From Ancistrus triradiatus (Eukaryota; Chordata; Actinopteri; Siluriformes; Loricariidae), in the NCBI GenBank assembly GCA_025084515.1, contig JAJAGP010002231.1:62001-126000 (forward strand): a stretch of DNA of 64,000 bases, given 5' to 3'. Under the pieces are notes generated by a model. The model was not told where the DNA came from. It saw only the letters and a program-made list of their open reading frames with translations, and searched no databases. The position numbers and the translations under genes are program-made. Position 1 is the stretch's first letter. Every line of letters begins with the position of its first letter. Positions 45,921-57,624 of the stretch are shown here, one piece after another.

Positions 45921-46475
45921 CAACCCCAAATCATAAAAAGTTGGGACAGTATGAAAAATGCTATTTAAAAAAATATGTTGTGTGTTCTACATTTACTTTG
46001 ACTTTTAATTTTAATTGCAAACAGTATGAATCCAAGATATTTTATGTTTTGTCTGGTCAACTTCATTTAATTTGCTAATAAACATCCATTCCTGCATTTC
46101 AAGCTTGCACCACATTCCAAGAAAAGTTTTGACAGTGGCAGTTTAGGTCTAGTAATGAGGTAAAAACTTAAATTATTATGTAATTTATAACAGCTGATGT
46201 CAGCAGTATCCACGAAATGCTGAGTTTTTGAGAAGTGTTGGTGGTCAGAGGATCTCCAGTTTCTCAACAAATGTGTGAGAAAATTAGTGAAATGTTTAAA
46301 AACAATGTTCCTCAAAGAAAGACTGGAAGGGATTTGCATATTTCTATCCTAACTTTTTATCTAGGGTTCATACTGTCTGCAATGAAATAAAAGACAAAGG
46401 AAATGTAAGGAACACAGCATATATTTTTTATTTGCATTTTCCATGCCGACAAAAGCTTTTTCTGATTTGGGGTTG
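45921..46475 (+). mobile_element. Tc1-A non-autonomous copy (555 bp)
   Basis: Ends caaccccaaatcataaaaag and ctttttctgatttggggttg are inverted, flanked by TA (45919-45920, 46476-46477). Contains ggatctccagtttctcaaca and aaaaacaatgttcctcaaag, the N-terminal transposase region. The rest is deleted. The internal breakpoint differs from the 14731 copy although both are 555 bp. Confidence 0.85.
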
Positions 46476-46477
46476 TA

Positions 46478-47335
46478 TCAAGTAATGTCAAGTTTTGGAA
46501 GTTAGTTTTGAAACATTCACTATTGTCATTGTCACACTTTAAAAAGCTGCAGATCCATACAGTAGACTTTGTTTTTTTATAACAGTGTGAACACTGCTTA
46601 ACTCTGTTTTCTGATATAAATCAAAATGGCATCCCAACTCTCCCATGTGTCTTTTCACCAACATGCACCTTAAAGCAACATATAAGTAGGTCAGGGGGTG
46701 AGCCTGAGATCCAGATTATATCACCAGGTTTCACCTAGACAGGACGTTTCAGCTTTAAACATTAACAATTTACAATTCGTTTCTGTGAAACGTAATGATT
46801 TGGTGCTATGTGTCAAATTAACGTCCATGTAAATGCACAAACATAGGCTTTAACAGCAGAACATTACCAAGAGCATCACACTCCCTAAACAGTCTTGTCT
46901 GTGCAAATGTACTGGACCATCCACATGATGGAAAAGAAAACAGATGAAATGACCTTTTTTCCATTCCAATGTCCAGCTCTGACACTAGTGTGTCTATTGT
47001 AGGCACTTTCTGGGCAGGAGTTAGTATAGACCAATGTTATGATGGGGTGTGAATCGCACACAGACACAGAGTCAAATACAATGTTCTAAAGGGCGAAGTT
47101 TTATTTACAATGAGCCATTCTGTGTGTGGTGCTTGTGCAATGCAGGTGAGATGGCTGAGAGTGGCGATCCTGGCAACAGCATGTGACTAGGACTATGGAG
47201 ACTGTTTCTATGAATCACGAACAACGGGCTCTTGTATTGGCAGCAGGCTGAGAAAGAAGCGAACAGGTAGCCGTTAGCATGTAGAATGAAACCAAAATAC
47301 TTAGCGCGCAACAAATGGAAAAAACAAAGGTAGGA
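46478..47335. other. No gene seen
   Basis: Unique AT-rich sequence; no exon, domain or repeat recognised. Confidence 0.45.
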
Positions 47336-47337
47336 GC

Positions 47338-47765
47338 AAAAAAGTATTTAGTCAGCCACTGATTGTGCAAGTTCTCCTACTTAGAAAGATGAGAGAGGTC
47401 TGTAATTTTCATCATAGGTACACTTCAACTATGAGAGACAAAATGAGAAAAAAAATCCAGGAAATCACATTGTAGGATTTTTAAAGAATTCAATTGTAAA
47501 TCATGGTGGTGTAAATCATGGTCATCCACAAACAAGCAAGATTTCTGGCTCTCACAGACATGTAACTTCTTCTTTAAGAAGCTCTTCTGTCCTCCACTTG
47601 TTACCTGATGAATAACCTGCAGAGAGCTGGGACCAAAGTAACAAAGGCTACCATCAGTAAAACACTACACCAAAAGGGACTCAGATCCTGGATTGCCAGG
47701 CGTGTCCCCCTGCTTAAGCCAGTACATTTCCAGACCCATCTGAAGTTTGTCAGAGAGAATAGGAA
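47338..47765 (+). pseudogene. Tc1-F left part, truncated
   Basis: Begins agcaaaaaagtatttagtca with the Tc1-F subterminal sequence (tttcatcataggtacacttc), then jumps to the transposase middle: NNLQRAGTKVTKATISKTLH (from about 47610) and RVPLLKPV. The N-terminal coding part is deleted and the right half is missing, replaced at about 47770-47800 by antisense gypsy sequence. Confidence 0.8.
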
Positions 47766-47799
47766 GGTCAGAAGACGTGACAGGATGCATTTAAGCTGG

Positions 47800-48960
47800 G
47801 GTGGATCCACATGTGTCACGGAAGCTTGAGGCAGATGGAAGTCGGACTGATGACCCGCTTGATCTTGTACGGTCTGATGAACCTCAGGGCCAACTTTCTA
47901 GATTCAACCTGGAGCGGGATGTTCCATGTGGAGAACCAGATGGACTAACTGGGAAGATAGGTGGGCCTGGCCAAGCAGGTTGTGTGGACCAGTGTTTTAT
48001 TCCAGCTGGGTGCGGGTGGCTGTCCAGATTCTCGGACAGCAGCAGAAGTAGTCCTGAACTGAAGGGACAGCCAACTCCTCTTCTCGTTCAGGGAGCAGGG
48101 GTGGTTGATACTCTAGGGACACCTCGTAGGGCGATAAGCCAGTGGCGGAGGAGACCACGGTGTTGTGTGCGTATTCGACCCATACCAGGTGAGTGCTCCA
48201 TGATCGTTGTCTCCTTGCGATGATGCAGCGGAGAGTGATTTCCAGGTCCTGATTGGAACGTTCAGCCTGCCCGTTCGTCTGGGGTGAAAGCCAGAAAACA
48301 GGCTGGCAGTGGCTCCCAAAGCTTTACAGAAAGCCTGCCAGAGCTGTGATAAGAATTGTGACCCCCCTGTCTGACATAATGTCCTGGGGATGCCGTAGAT
48401 TCTAAAACCATGGTCAACCAGGAGGCAGGTGGTCTTGAAGGCAGTGGGCAGCTTGGGTAGGAGGATGAGGTAGATAGACTTGGAAAACCGGTCAACAATG
48501 AGGAGGATGGTGGTCATACTGTTCGACTCGGGAAGTCCAGTAATAAAATCCACAGCAATGTGGTACCATGGCCTCACTGGGATGGGTAACGTTTGCAAAA
48601 GGCAGTTCACCAAGGTGAGCGTTCGTCTGATGCCCAGGTGGCAGGAGAGTTTAGACCCGTGTGCCCACTCGAGCACCGTGGAGACCTTGGGGACGAAGGT
48701 CCGGTTGGGAGGTGCTGAGCTTGGGGGAGGTTTTGTTCTCTGGTCTGGCGGATGTTCCAGGTGAGGCCGGCCACAACATGGTCCTGGGGGACGATGATGT
48801 TTTGAGTTTCGGGGTGGGTAGGGGCCAAGTGGAGGCGGGATAGGCGTCAGGCTTAATGTTATGGGATCCAGGTACATGAGGGGGAAGTTGAATCTGCCTC
48901 TGTCGATCAGAGGAATGGCCTGTTGGGGGAAGTGAGACGGGTGAGGTGAAAGACCACCTT
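47800..48960 (-). pseudogene. Ty3/gypsy pol remnant (integrase), minus strand
   Basis: On the minus strand: linker region after RNase H (48600-48900), then integrase with WYHIAVDFITGLPESN (first catalytic Asp present, about 48545-48595), TTILLIVDRFSKS, LPTAFKTTCLLVDHGFRIYG, and a changed second site (TGGSQF without its Asp) near 48355-48375. The third-Glu region is also altered (HPRRTGRLN). Downstream frames keep the integrase C-terminal words WNIPLQVESRKLALRFI and PYKIKRVIS. A 254-codon frame (48113-48877) survives by chance of indels. protease, RT and gag are absent. Not functional. Confidence 0.85.
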
Positions 48961-49165
48961 GTTAATTTCTTTGTGGATCCACTCCGGCTCTAGTACGGAG
49001 TGGGTTTTCTTTATTGGTTTATTTTAGTTTCCTTTTAGTTTATTCTTTCGTTTCTTTTATATATTTATATTTTGGTTCATTAATTCCATCTGGAGCTAAC
49101 TGCACTTGGGTCCTAAACCTGTTATTCTTTTGTTTTCACGGTTCGCCAATGTTTTAATATGGCGG
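48961..49165. repeat. Possible gypsy LTR/leader fragment
   Basis: On the minus strand it begins tgttatggtccgccatatt and continues ttggcgaaccgtgaaaac and gacccaagtgcagttagc, words often found at the 5' LTR-leader junction of fish LTR elements. Position upstream of the antisense pol fragment fits. No second LTR copy was found. Confidence 0.35.
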
Positions 49166-49167
49166 AC

Positions 49168-49440
49168 CATAACAGGTTCTGTTTGAGATTTGAGTTTGGA
49201 GGCCTTGTGGTGAGTACTTCAATCCCAACTTTGCTGTGGAGCGACACACTGCCCCAACTGCTGGTGTGATGATCTGTGGAGCCATTGCATACAACAGTTG
49301 GTCACCCCTAGTAGTGATATGAAGGTCATCAACAAATCAGCTATATGAATCCTGTATGCACCTGTAATCATTGAGTGTGACGTAACTGCATGCCAAGTTT
49401 TGCAGCAGTCCCACATTTGGGGCTTTACTTTACTACTGTT
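49168..49440 (+). pseudogene. Tc1-B 3' fragment, deleted
   Basis: Matches the LIPT2-intron element in order: gtttgagtttggaggcc-like start, ctttgctgtggagcgacaca, ctgctggtgtgatgatctg, tagtagtgatatgaaggtc and the 3' block taactgcatgccaagttttg. The 5' half of the element and much of the C-terminus are missing. Confidence 0.75.
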
Positions 49441-50429
49441 GTAACAAGATAATCAGCATCATTACTTATGCATTCCTAAGCATGTTTTTAGTGTTATGAC
49501 TGATCTGTGTACAGTTTCAACTTTTGGATTGTAGGAAATCACACTGGAAGGTTGTTTGTTTAATAAGGTTCTGGATAACCACATAAAAAACAGTACACTC
49601 TCTGGTGATACCCTTGGAATAATCAAGACAATTTTCTCCTTCCCTGGCAGTATGTTTATACGAGTCAGTGAAACAGTGAAACTGCATGGAGAGAATCAAT
49701 AAAATGCATTGTTTTCGTCTTATCAGCAAAGTGAATTGCTATATTGAGCATTTAATACCAGGCTGTGCTACGAGGGAAAACCAACAGAGAGAAATACATC
49801 CTTCTCTGAAACACTGTTCCCACAACATGGCCTACAGATTAATTTGTCATGCAAAAAACCCCATAAACTCTGTTTGTTAAAATTCACCATAGTGTGCAGT
49901 TTTAATATGAATCTATTAAAATAAATCGCTGGAATTACACTAAAGTAACACTTACAATATAATATCAATAATAGCATAATAATGTAAGTGTCACTTAAGC
50001 TGGTTTATGCTTAATCAGAAGTGCTCTGGAGAGCTGCCCAAAACTTCTAAAAGCCTGGTGCATTTATGATTAATCATAGCAGTATGAGGTTCTTAGGTGT
50101 CCAGTAAATAAAGTGACAAAAGTAGTAAAGTGTCAGTAGGTGAATGCAAACAATCTGTGAAATTGCCTGTCCAGACAAAACTTTAACAGGTTTTAACATA
50201 GAATCAATATTGATAAAATACCTTAAAATGTACACACATTATAACAACAACTTAAGGAATAAAAATGTATGCATTAATAAAATAAAATTATGTTTTTAAC
50301 CTTGCTGCATAGCTAGAAGATACAATATCTAAACCTTTTTACAAATTATTTTGTTAAAAAAGTATAACACTGGAAAAAGCTTTGCTGTAGATCAGCATTA
50401 CGGGCTACTTGTACTAAGGCTATTGTCCT
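49441..50429. other. No gene seen; octamer-like words present
   Basis: Non-repetitive. Around 49680-49870 AT-rich words such as gtcatgcaaa and aatcaataaaatgc occur; these are common by chance. No exon recognised. Confidence 0.4.
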
Positions 50430-51486
50430 CATTTTTTTCCTCATTAAGTCATGAATATGACTTAAAACATCAGATTTTCACACAAGTCCAAAAAAAAGAC
50501 AAAGAGAACCCAGTTAAACAAATGAGACAACAATATTATACTTGGTCATTTATTTATTGAGGAAAATTGTCCAATATTACATATTAGTGAGAGGCAAAAG
50601 TATGTGAAATTTTCATTTCAGTATCTGGTATTAGATACTGTATCTGGTATTCATTGTTCCATAAATGATGGCAAGCCGTCCTGGCCCAGATGCAGCAAAA
50701 CAGGCCCAAACCATGATACTACCACCACAGATGGGATAAGGTTATTATGCTGGAATGCAGTGTTTTAATTTTTCCAAACATAACACCTTCCTTTTAAACC
50801 AAAAAGTTCTATTTTGGTCTCATCTGTTCACAAAAAATTCTTTCAATAGCCTTCTGGCTTGTCCACATGATCTTTAGCAAACTGCAGATGATGTTCTTTT
50901 TGGAGAGCATTGGCTTTCTCCTTGCAACCCTGCCATTCACACCATTGTTGTTCAGAGTTCTTCTGATGGTGGACTCATGAACATTAACATTAGCCAATGT
51001 GAGAGAGGCCTTCAGTTGCTTAGAAGTTACCCTGGGGTCCTTTGTGACCTCGCCATCTATTACACACCTTGCTCTTCTAGTGATCTTTGTTGGTCGACCA
51101 CTCCTGGGGAGAGTAACAATGGTCTTGAATTTCCTCCATTTGTACACAATCTGTCTGACTGTGGTTTGGTGGAGTCCAAACTTTCTAGAGATGGTTATCT
51201 AACCTTTTCCAGCCTGTTGTGCATCAACAACTCTTTTCTGAGGTCCTCAGAAATCTCCTTTGTTCGTGAATGATACACTCCCACAAACGTGTGTTATGAA
51301 AGCAGACTTTGATAGAGCCCTGTTCTTTAAATAAAACTCACTCAAACTCTTTTGACTCATTTGTTTAACTGGTTTCTCTTTATCTACTTTTAGGACTTGT
51401 GTGAAAATTTGATGATGTTTTAGGTCATATTTCTGCAGAAATATAGAAAATTCTAAATGGTTCATAAACTTTCAAGCACCACTGTA
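50430..51486 (-). pseudogene. Tc1-H transposase remnant, minus strand
   Basis: The right end finishes aactttcaagcaccactgta; the inner subterminal words (aaacaaatgagacaacaata / cttttgactcatttgtttaa) are inverted at both sides. The minus strand encodes IVTLPRSGRPTKITRRARC, VTKDPRVTSKQLKASL, VNVHESTIRRTLNNNGVNGR and RRKPMLSKKNI (51147 to about 50870), then worn catalytic-core pieces. About 400 bp of the core are deleted near 50640. Frameshifts break the N-terminus. Confidence 0.85.
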
Positions 51487-53090
51487 CATGCATATTGTGT
51501 TTTTTCTCATATACAGTCTAAGCTCATTATCTCATGCTCTGTTATCTCGCCAACCTTGTCTCTCACCACCTGTGTTGGCAGGACGGATTTCCTTCCATGC
51601 ATTTTACCTTGAAAAGCCACCAACCTCGGCTCTCACCCTCACCAAGCATAAATGTGACAAATGCCCTGCCAGTAATGAAATTCTAACCTGCTATGCTGGT
51701 AAGTTTCAGACTGTCAGTTGGTGGTGCTTTAATCCTACTTTAAACTTGCAACGCCCGGATGATGTACAGCCCCAGTCTGTTATCAGAGACCATATATAAA
51801 GAGGAGACTGGTCACTGGTTGAAATATAAATGGGACTGTAATACAGAAGCCTCATCACTAGAAAGACCAATCAGCATATTAGTAAATGTGTCAGAGAGGG
51901 GGGTGGCAAGGCTTGGCCCCTTTGTAGTGGCGGGATGCACATGGGCAGTAGCCAGAATAACCTTAAAAGAAAACACATTTTTCTTTGTTATTTGAATCCA
52001 ACAACGCAATTAAGTTATTTAATTTTTGCCATATTATACCAGCAATTCTAAATATGCATTTTAAACATAATTTTTTCCTTCAGTTTCAGATATATAGGTC
52101 TCTCCCCATTAAAAGAGATGAGTCTGATCTTGTATATTTGGAAATAACTGCTGGTGGCGTTACCAAGATGTCGGCGTAGTGGTGTACTTAGTTCTTATAC
52201 TATTGAGAACAGTATAGTTTAGTTTAGGGTCCTGTATAAATATCTCAACCCCCTTCATTTTGCCACTCAATCATTTTGCAGCACATCTATTCTGGCCAAA
52301 CACTAAGGTCCATGGAGAGTAACTGTTTCTATTTTTGGGCAGTGACTTTTATTAACCTCTTGAGCTCTTCCTTCTAAGAACTTATCCATCTGCACACTCC
52401 CTGAATTGCATTTGTAATGCTTATGTAAGGTGGTAAGCCTTAAAAGAATATTTCATTAAAAGCACTAACAATGCTAAAATGATCAAATTTTTATTTGGAT
52501 GTTTATGTAATTGGATGAAGTATTTCAGCCCTGCTTTACTTCTACTGACCAGTGCATTTTTCGTTTGCTTAATGACACATTTTTCTGGAAGGTATTACCA
52601 TACTGTGCCCACACAAACTATCTTTCATTTGGTCCTCCTACTCTCCTTCATTTTCCCTTGAGATGCTTCAAGCCCCTTGTGCAACACTTCCTTGAGGTTG
52701 AGAAAGAACTAAATATAAAAAAAGGTATCAAAGCCCTATAGGTCAGAAAAGTGATCCACAGTCTCTGATTTTCACTCCCACTACTTAGTTTTTTCAGTGT
52801 ATTATAGCAGAGGAGTACATGCTAAGAGATTAATAGTGGGAGATATGGAAAAATACACATTTTTCTTCCCACACATTGAAAAAGACTCATCGTGCATGAG
52901 AAGGAGTAGAGGGAAAGAAAACGAGGGAGCGTTCTGCAATAAGGCCTACCTATTTAACTAAATATGTAAGTATATTCTAAAACATGACTTTTGTTGAAAA
53001 CAGTTTAAATGCACATTATTTTTCTTTTACTGAAAAGTTTAGTAAATAGGTAGAAACTGCTAGATAAGGTTCATCCAGTCCTCTCTATAA
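51487..53090. other. No gene recognised
   Basis: A 103-codon plus-strand frame (51488-51799) has no domain; its part at 51540-51600 (tgttatctcgccaaccttgt; ttggcaggacggatttcctt) resembles a dispersed repeat. The rest is AT-rich and featureless. Confidence 0.4.
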
Positions 53091-53095
53091 AAAAA

Positions 53096-53097
53096 AA

Positions 53098-53191
<94 letters not shown>

Positions 53192-53200
53192 ATATATATA

Positions 53201-53235
<35 letters not shown>
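53096..53235. repeat. (TA)n/(TG)n microsatellite
   Basis: TA runs interrupted by three TG blocks, directly preceding the truncated LINE. Confidence 0.95.
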
Positions 53236-53237
<2 letters not shown>

Positions 53238-54477
53238 ACTCAGGTCTGTTAATCCGAGGAAGGCTGCTGGATCGGATGGGGTGACGGGAAGGGTACTAAG
53301 AAGTTGTGCTGAACAACTTTCAGGGGTGCTTACCAAGATTTTTAATCTTTCTTTGTCTCAAGCCATTATTCCTAGAAGTCTTAAAAAGATGTCTTAGATT
53401 CCTCTCAAATTCTCCACACCCCTTATACTCAGCACTGGCGCTCCTCAAGGCTGCGTGCGGAGTCCTCTTCTTTTTACATTGTATACTTATGATTGTACTG
53501 CAACACAATCTGCGAATATGGTTATCAAATTGCAGATGACACGGCCGTGGTTGGATTAATTTCAGATTGGGACGAATCGGCCTATAGAGAACAGATACAG
53601 AAAATGTCGGTGTATTGTGCAGCAAATAATTTGTTATTAAATATAGCCAAAACTAAGGAGATTATTATAGATTTTGGCAAATCTAGAGTAACTCATGCCC
53701 CGCTTTTTATAGATGGGATTGATGTGGAGGGAGTTTCGTCTTTTAAATTTCTTGGGGTCCATATCTCGGATAGGCTTTCGTGGTCCACAAATACGGAGGC
53801 TGTGATAAAGAAGGTCCAGCAGCGGCTATATTTTCTTAGAGCCTTAAAGAAATATAAACTGGATCAAAAGCATTTGGTGACTTTTTATAGGGCTGCCATT
53901 GAAAGGGTTTTAGCATATTGTTTAAATGTGTGGTATCCAGGATGTACTGATGCCGAAAAGAAGCACCTACAAAGGATTATAAAGTCTGCGCAGAAAATTG
54001 TTGGGTGCTCTCTGCCATCCTTGGGTGATATTGCCGTTTCCTGTTGCCTTGGCCGATGTTCTTCTATTCTTAGAGATCCTTCTCACCCTGCATTTTACCT
54101 GTTTAACTTGATGCCCTCAGGTAGGCGCTTCAGGTCGTTGAAAGCTCGAACCTCTAGATTCAGAAATAGTTTTTTCCCTTGGTCTATAAGAACTTTAAAT
54201 AGTTAAAATTACTATTAATTTCCCTTGCGCAATACACCACTTAAGGAATCAATGTGCAATAGTACGTTTCGGTATGGGTAATATTCCATCGGGGTATGTG
54301 CAATAGTAAAACTGGGTCTGGAAGGATTGTTTAGATGTGTGTTTATCTGTTGTTCTTATGTGTACTGTAATAAGTATTGGTTTTTGTGTATGCACTTGGG
54401 TTTTACCTTGTAATTTCATTATATGATCTATATAATGACAATAAATACTTTTTGACTTTTGACTTTGACTTTGATAT
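53238..54477 (+). pseudogene. L2/Rex-type LINE RT fragment with core deletion
   Basis: Frame 1 gives NPRKAAGSDGVTGRVLRSC (RT start region) to a TAG at 53395. The same frame then resumes directly at LSTGAPQGCVRSPLLFTLYT (53428 on), so the RT segment normally between them (palm strand with the first catalytic Asp) is deleted. A one-base loss near 53525-53531 shifts to the frame carrying IADDTAVVGL (ADD at 53532-53540) and then an unbroken frame to the stop at 54204: NNLLLNIAKTKEIIIDFGKS, FKFLGVHISDRLSWSTNTEA, SGRRFRSLKARTSRFRNSFF. The 3' UTR ends aatgacaataaatacttttt plus a (TTTTGAC)n tail. Dead copy. Confidence 0.88.
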
Positions 54478-55232
54478 ACACCATATTTTACTGTTGGTAT
54501 AACATTCTTTTTCTGAAATGCTGTGTTACTTTTCTGCCAGATATAATGGGACACACCTTCCAAAGAGTTAAATTTTTGTCTTGGAACTCTGCCATGCAGG
54601 CCATTTTGGCCCAGTCTCTTTCTGACCTTAACTGAGGCAAGTGAGGTCTGCAGTTCTTTGGATGTTGTTGTGGGGTCTTTTGTGACCTCTTGGATGAGTC
54701 GTTGCTGCGCTCTTGGTGTAATTTTGGTTGGCCGGCCACTCCTGGGAAGGTTCACCACTATTCCATGTCTTTGTCATTTGTGGAAAATGGCTCTCATTGT
54801 GGTTCGCTGGAGTCCCAAAGCTTTAGACATCACTATATAACTCTTTCCAGACTGACCTGTTCTACTTTCTTTCTTATTTGTTCCTGAATTTCTTTGGATC
54901 TCGGCATGATGTGTAGTTTTTAAGGATCTTTTGGTATACTTCACTTTGTCAGGCAGGTCCTATTTAAGTGATGTTCTGATTGAGAACAGGTGTGGCAATA
55001 ATCAGGCCTGGGTGTGGCTAGAGACAGTGAACTCAGGTGTGATAAACCATAGATAAGGTATCCTTTAACAAGGGGGCATTTACATAAACACAAGCTGCAT
55101 TTTGTGTTTACTTGTGTTGTCTTGAGTTAATATTTAAATTGGTTTGATGTTCTGAAACACTGAAGTGTGACAAACATGCAAAAAAAATAGGAAATCAGGA
55201 AGTGGGCAAACACTTTTTCACACCACTGTATA
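54478..55232 (-). pseudogene. Tc1-G half element, minus strand
   Basis: On the minus strand, from the right end at about 55230 (atacagtggtgtgaaaaagt) inward: an MPRSKEIQEQ-type start (54907), FHKWQRHGIVVNLPRSGRPT-like words, TKITPRAQQRLIQEVTKDPT and TSKELQTSLA, then a jump to NVIPTVKYG where the LINE tail begins. The catalytic C-terminal half is missing. Frame breaks are present. Confidence 0.82.
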
Positions 55233-56042
55233 TTCTACAGTAACCACACATTAAGATCAAACAGAACATACTCCACAGTGTGAAGTGAAAAGTTATCTGG
55301 AAATAGTTTTGTTTCCAGGTCTGTTTGACATACTTGAATGCTGGGGTTTTACTTTATATACTATACAAAATCTATACTATAATATACTATACAAAATCTT
55401 AAACTGAGAATTAAATACAGCAGGATTGTTATTAACAAGCTTGATTCTGTCTGGCAGCCGTGGCAATAAATGGGCAGATTATATGACAGGAGTGGTAGCA
55501 TTAATGGAAGTACTGGACTATTCCAGCTTTTAATAAAAGCTTCAGCAGCCAAAAGTCTCTTCCCTTCTGATTTGTCACCATGGAAACCTGACATAAAAAG
55601 CAGGACATGTAAAAGAAGAGGGGAGGAAAGGTGCTATTAAATTGCAGAATTTAACTTGATTCTAATGAGATTTGAAAAACGTAAGAGAGAGGTTTGGATA
55701 AAATGAGTCATTCTGTCCCATTTTCTAAGCTATGCAAAAACTTACTTGCTTATTGCTGTAAATGTGAATATTGTTTTTTTACCTTTAAATAATATCTGCA
55801 GTCTTCATTTTTAACAAAACTCAAATTCAAGTCACTTTTCTAAAACTCATACAGTGAGAAAGACTGTGTTTGTACTGATCTTTGATCAGAATGCAATCCA
55901 GTGGTCTTCTATGCATGGGGTGTGAGCTCAATGCACCTTACAGTGGCACTTTTACTAGAAAAAAAATGCACGAAAAAGAACAAAGGACAGTGTACAAAAT
56001 TCCATATATAATAATTACAAAGCTACCTCATTTCAAAATATA
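55233..56042. other. No gene seen
   Basis: Unique AT-rich sequence with no recognisable exon or repeat. Confidence 0.45.
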
Positions 56043-56223
56043 GATCTACATTTACATCATTTAGCAGACACCCTTGTCCAGAGCGACTTACAATTTATAC
56101 AATCAAAGCAATTGTGGGTAAAGGGCCTTGCTCAAGAGTGGCAGCTTGGCAGAGGTGGGATTTGAACCCTGACCCTTCTGGTCCATAGTCCAGTACCTTA
56201 TCCGCTAGGCTACCACAGTCCCA
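56043..56223 (-). mobile_element. tRNA-derived SINE, minus orientation
   Basis: Minus strand begins gggactgtggtagcctagcg (A box) with B box ggttcaaatcc and the tail ctctggacaagggtgtctgc. Same family as 5840; near full length. Confidence 0.85.
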
Positions 56224-56875
56224 CAAGAGTGAAGGAGAGTGAAGGAAATAACAAAATGAAACAAACTAAAGCTGAGATGGTTACTCAATCTTCCAAACTT
56301 CAAACTTCCTTACTTCAAATTACAACTTAAATATTTCCGTACTTTCTTCAATTCACAACTCAAATGTTTTCTTAACTTTCTTCACTTCATAGCTTACATA
56401 CTTGCTTTTCCTTGGCTTTAAACTAAATGAAACTAAAGCCTTTTCGTCATTTCAGATTTATCTTTTCAATTCAAATGACTCCCTCTTTTAATCTGTTATG
56501 TTTTCCTTACTCCCCTCAGCCTCCTGCTGAATCTCATCAATCTGGATCACAAATTACTGTCCAGTGGTGAGACAGTGACCCTATCATCTGCAACTCCTGA
56601 ATTTGTAACCTCCTCCGAAATATTTGCAGTCATAATGCCACTCCTCCCTTGTGTCATGGGAGACCATAGGACATGAAAGCGTCAAGAAAGATTAATCATG
56701 CCTCTTCCTCTTTATACCCCTCCACAAGCTCATTCTTGTTCATCAGTGCTCCTCTGTTCAACATGCTCTACTGCATGATCAGTCAGAACACTAGCAGATG
56801 TTTTCTTCCCTGTGTTTTCTAGACCCTCTTTGTGTCACTTCATTACATCATATCATATGTGATTAGTGACTGGAA
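56224..56875. other. No gene recognised
   Basis: Mixed sequence, locally C/T-rich (56400-56560). No exon or named repeat. Confidence 0.4.
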
Positions 56876-56879
56876 CTCA

Positions 56880-57270
56880 CTTCCAAATGCAGCCGGATGC
56901 AGTAGATGGAATACCATGGGACTGGTTCTCCTCAGCAGCCTGAGTCTGGGTGTGTCTTGTGCCCTTGCTTGCAGCAGGGCTGTGAGACACCAGGCCACAG
57001 CTGGGAGTCTGCACACTGCTATGCACCTTCCCTAGATAAGACAAAGAATTGGCATGTGGCCTGTTTGAATGAGTTGGCAGAACACCATTAGATGTCGGCA
57101 AGCCAGAGGCATTTACCACCTGGACAACGCGTGCCAGCTGTTGAGTTATTTCAAGCAGCAGCTGCTCCTGGCTTTGTAAGTTTACATCCCTATCCTGGAG
57201 GACCTCTCTAAGAGTCTGACTCTCCTGGGTCCATTTTTGCTGTCTTTCTGCTTGGGACTGGTTCAAAGTT
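56880..57270 (-). pseudogene. Likely Ty3/gypsy gag N-terminal fragment
   Basis: On the minus strand an ATG at 57234 gives MDPGESDS and a stop; in the next frame the sequence continues LREVLQDRDVNLQSQEQL, LLEITQQLARVVQVV, a coiled-coil-like helix rich in Q, E and L. 'MDP…' followed by a Gln-rich coiled coil is the usual start of fish gypsy gag proteins. The open frame then runs on to 56877 without a zinc knuckle. The alternative is a decayed exon of a host coiled-coil protein; no splice signals support that. Confidence 0.5.
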
Positions 57271-57489
57271 TTGGACGCAGGCACAGAGTGCTACTGGTTT
57301 TGACCACTGGGGAGCACTGGGTGTCAATACCAGCTGGAGGGGAAGCCAAAAAGAGGAAGGATCTCCATTAAATTAATTCATTAACTTTCTTACCCACTTA
57401 ATCCAATTCAGGGCTTTGGAGAACAGGCACAGATTGATACTCTGTGTCAATACCAGTCAAAGTCCCATAGTTTAAAGATTCTTTCATTC

Positions 57490-57622
57490 ATTCACTCCAC
57501 TTAATCCTGGACAGGGTCGTGTCCGTGTGGGTTTACTCCGGGTACTCTGGTTTCCTCCCACAGTCCAAAGATATGTGTGTTAGGTTAATTGATTAAGCTA
57601 AATTGGCATTGATTTGAGTGTA
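57490..57622 (+). mobile_element. SINE type 2, left part (split by Tc1-F)
   Basis: Contains gtgggtttactccgggtact, cacagtccaaagatatgtg and aagctaaattggcattgat, ending at gagtgtata where the Tc1-F element begins. The sequence resumes at 59089. The tRNA-like head is missing. Confidence 0.8.
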
Positions 57623-57624
57623 TA

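Noticed and set aside
51488..51799. Exon candidate followed by ctggtaagt
   Set aside because: No acceptor-side partner or domain; part of the frame lies in a likely dispersed repeat.
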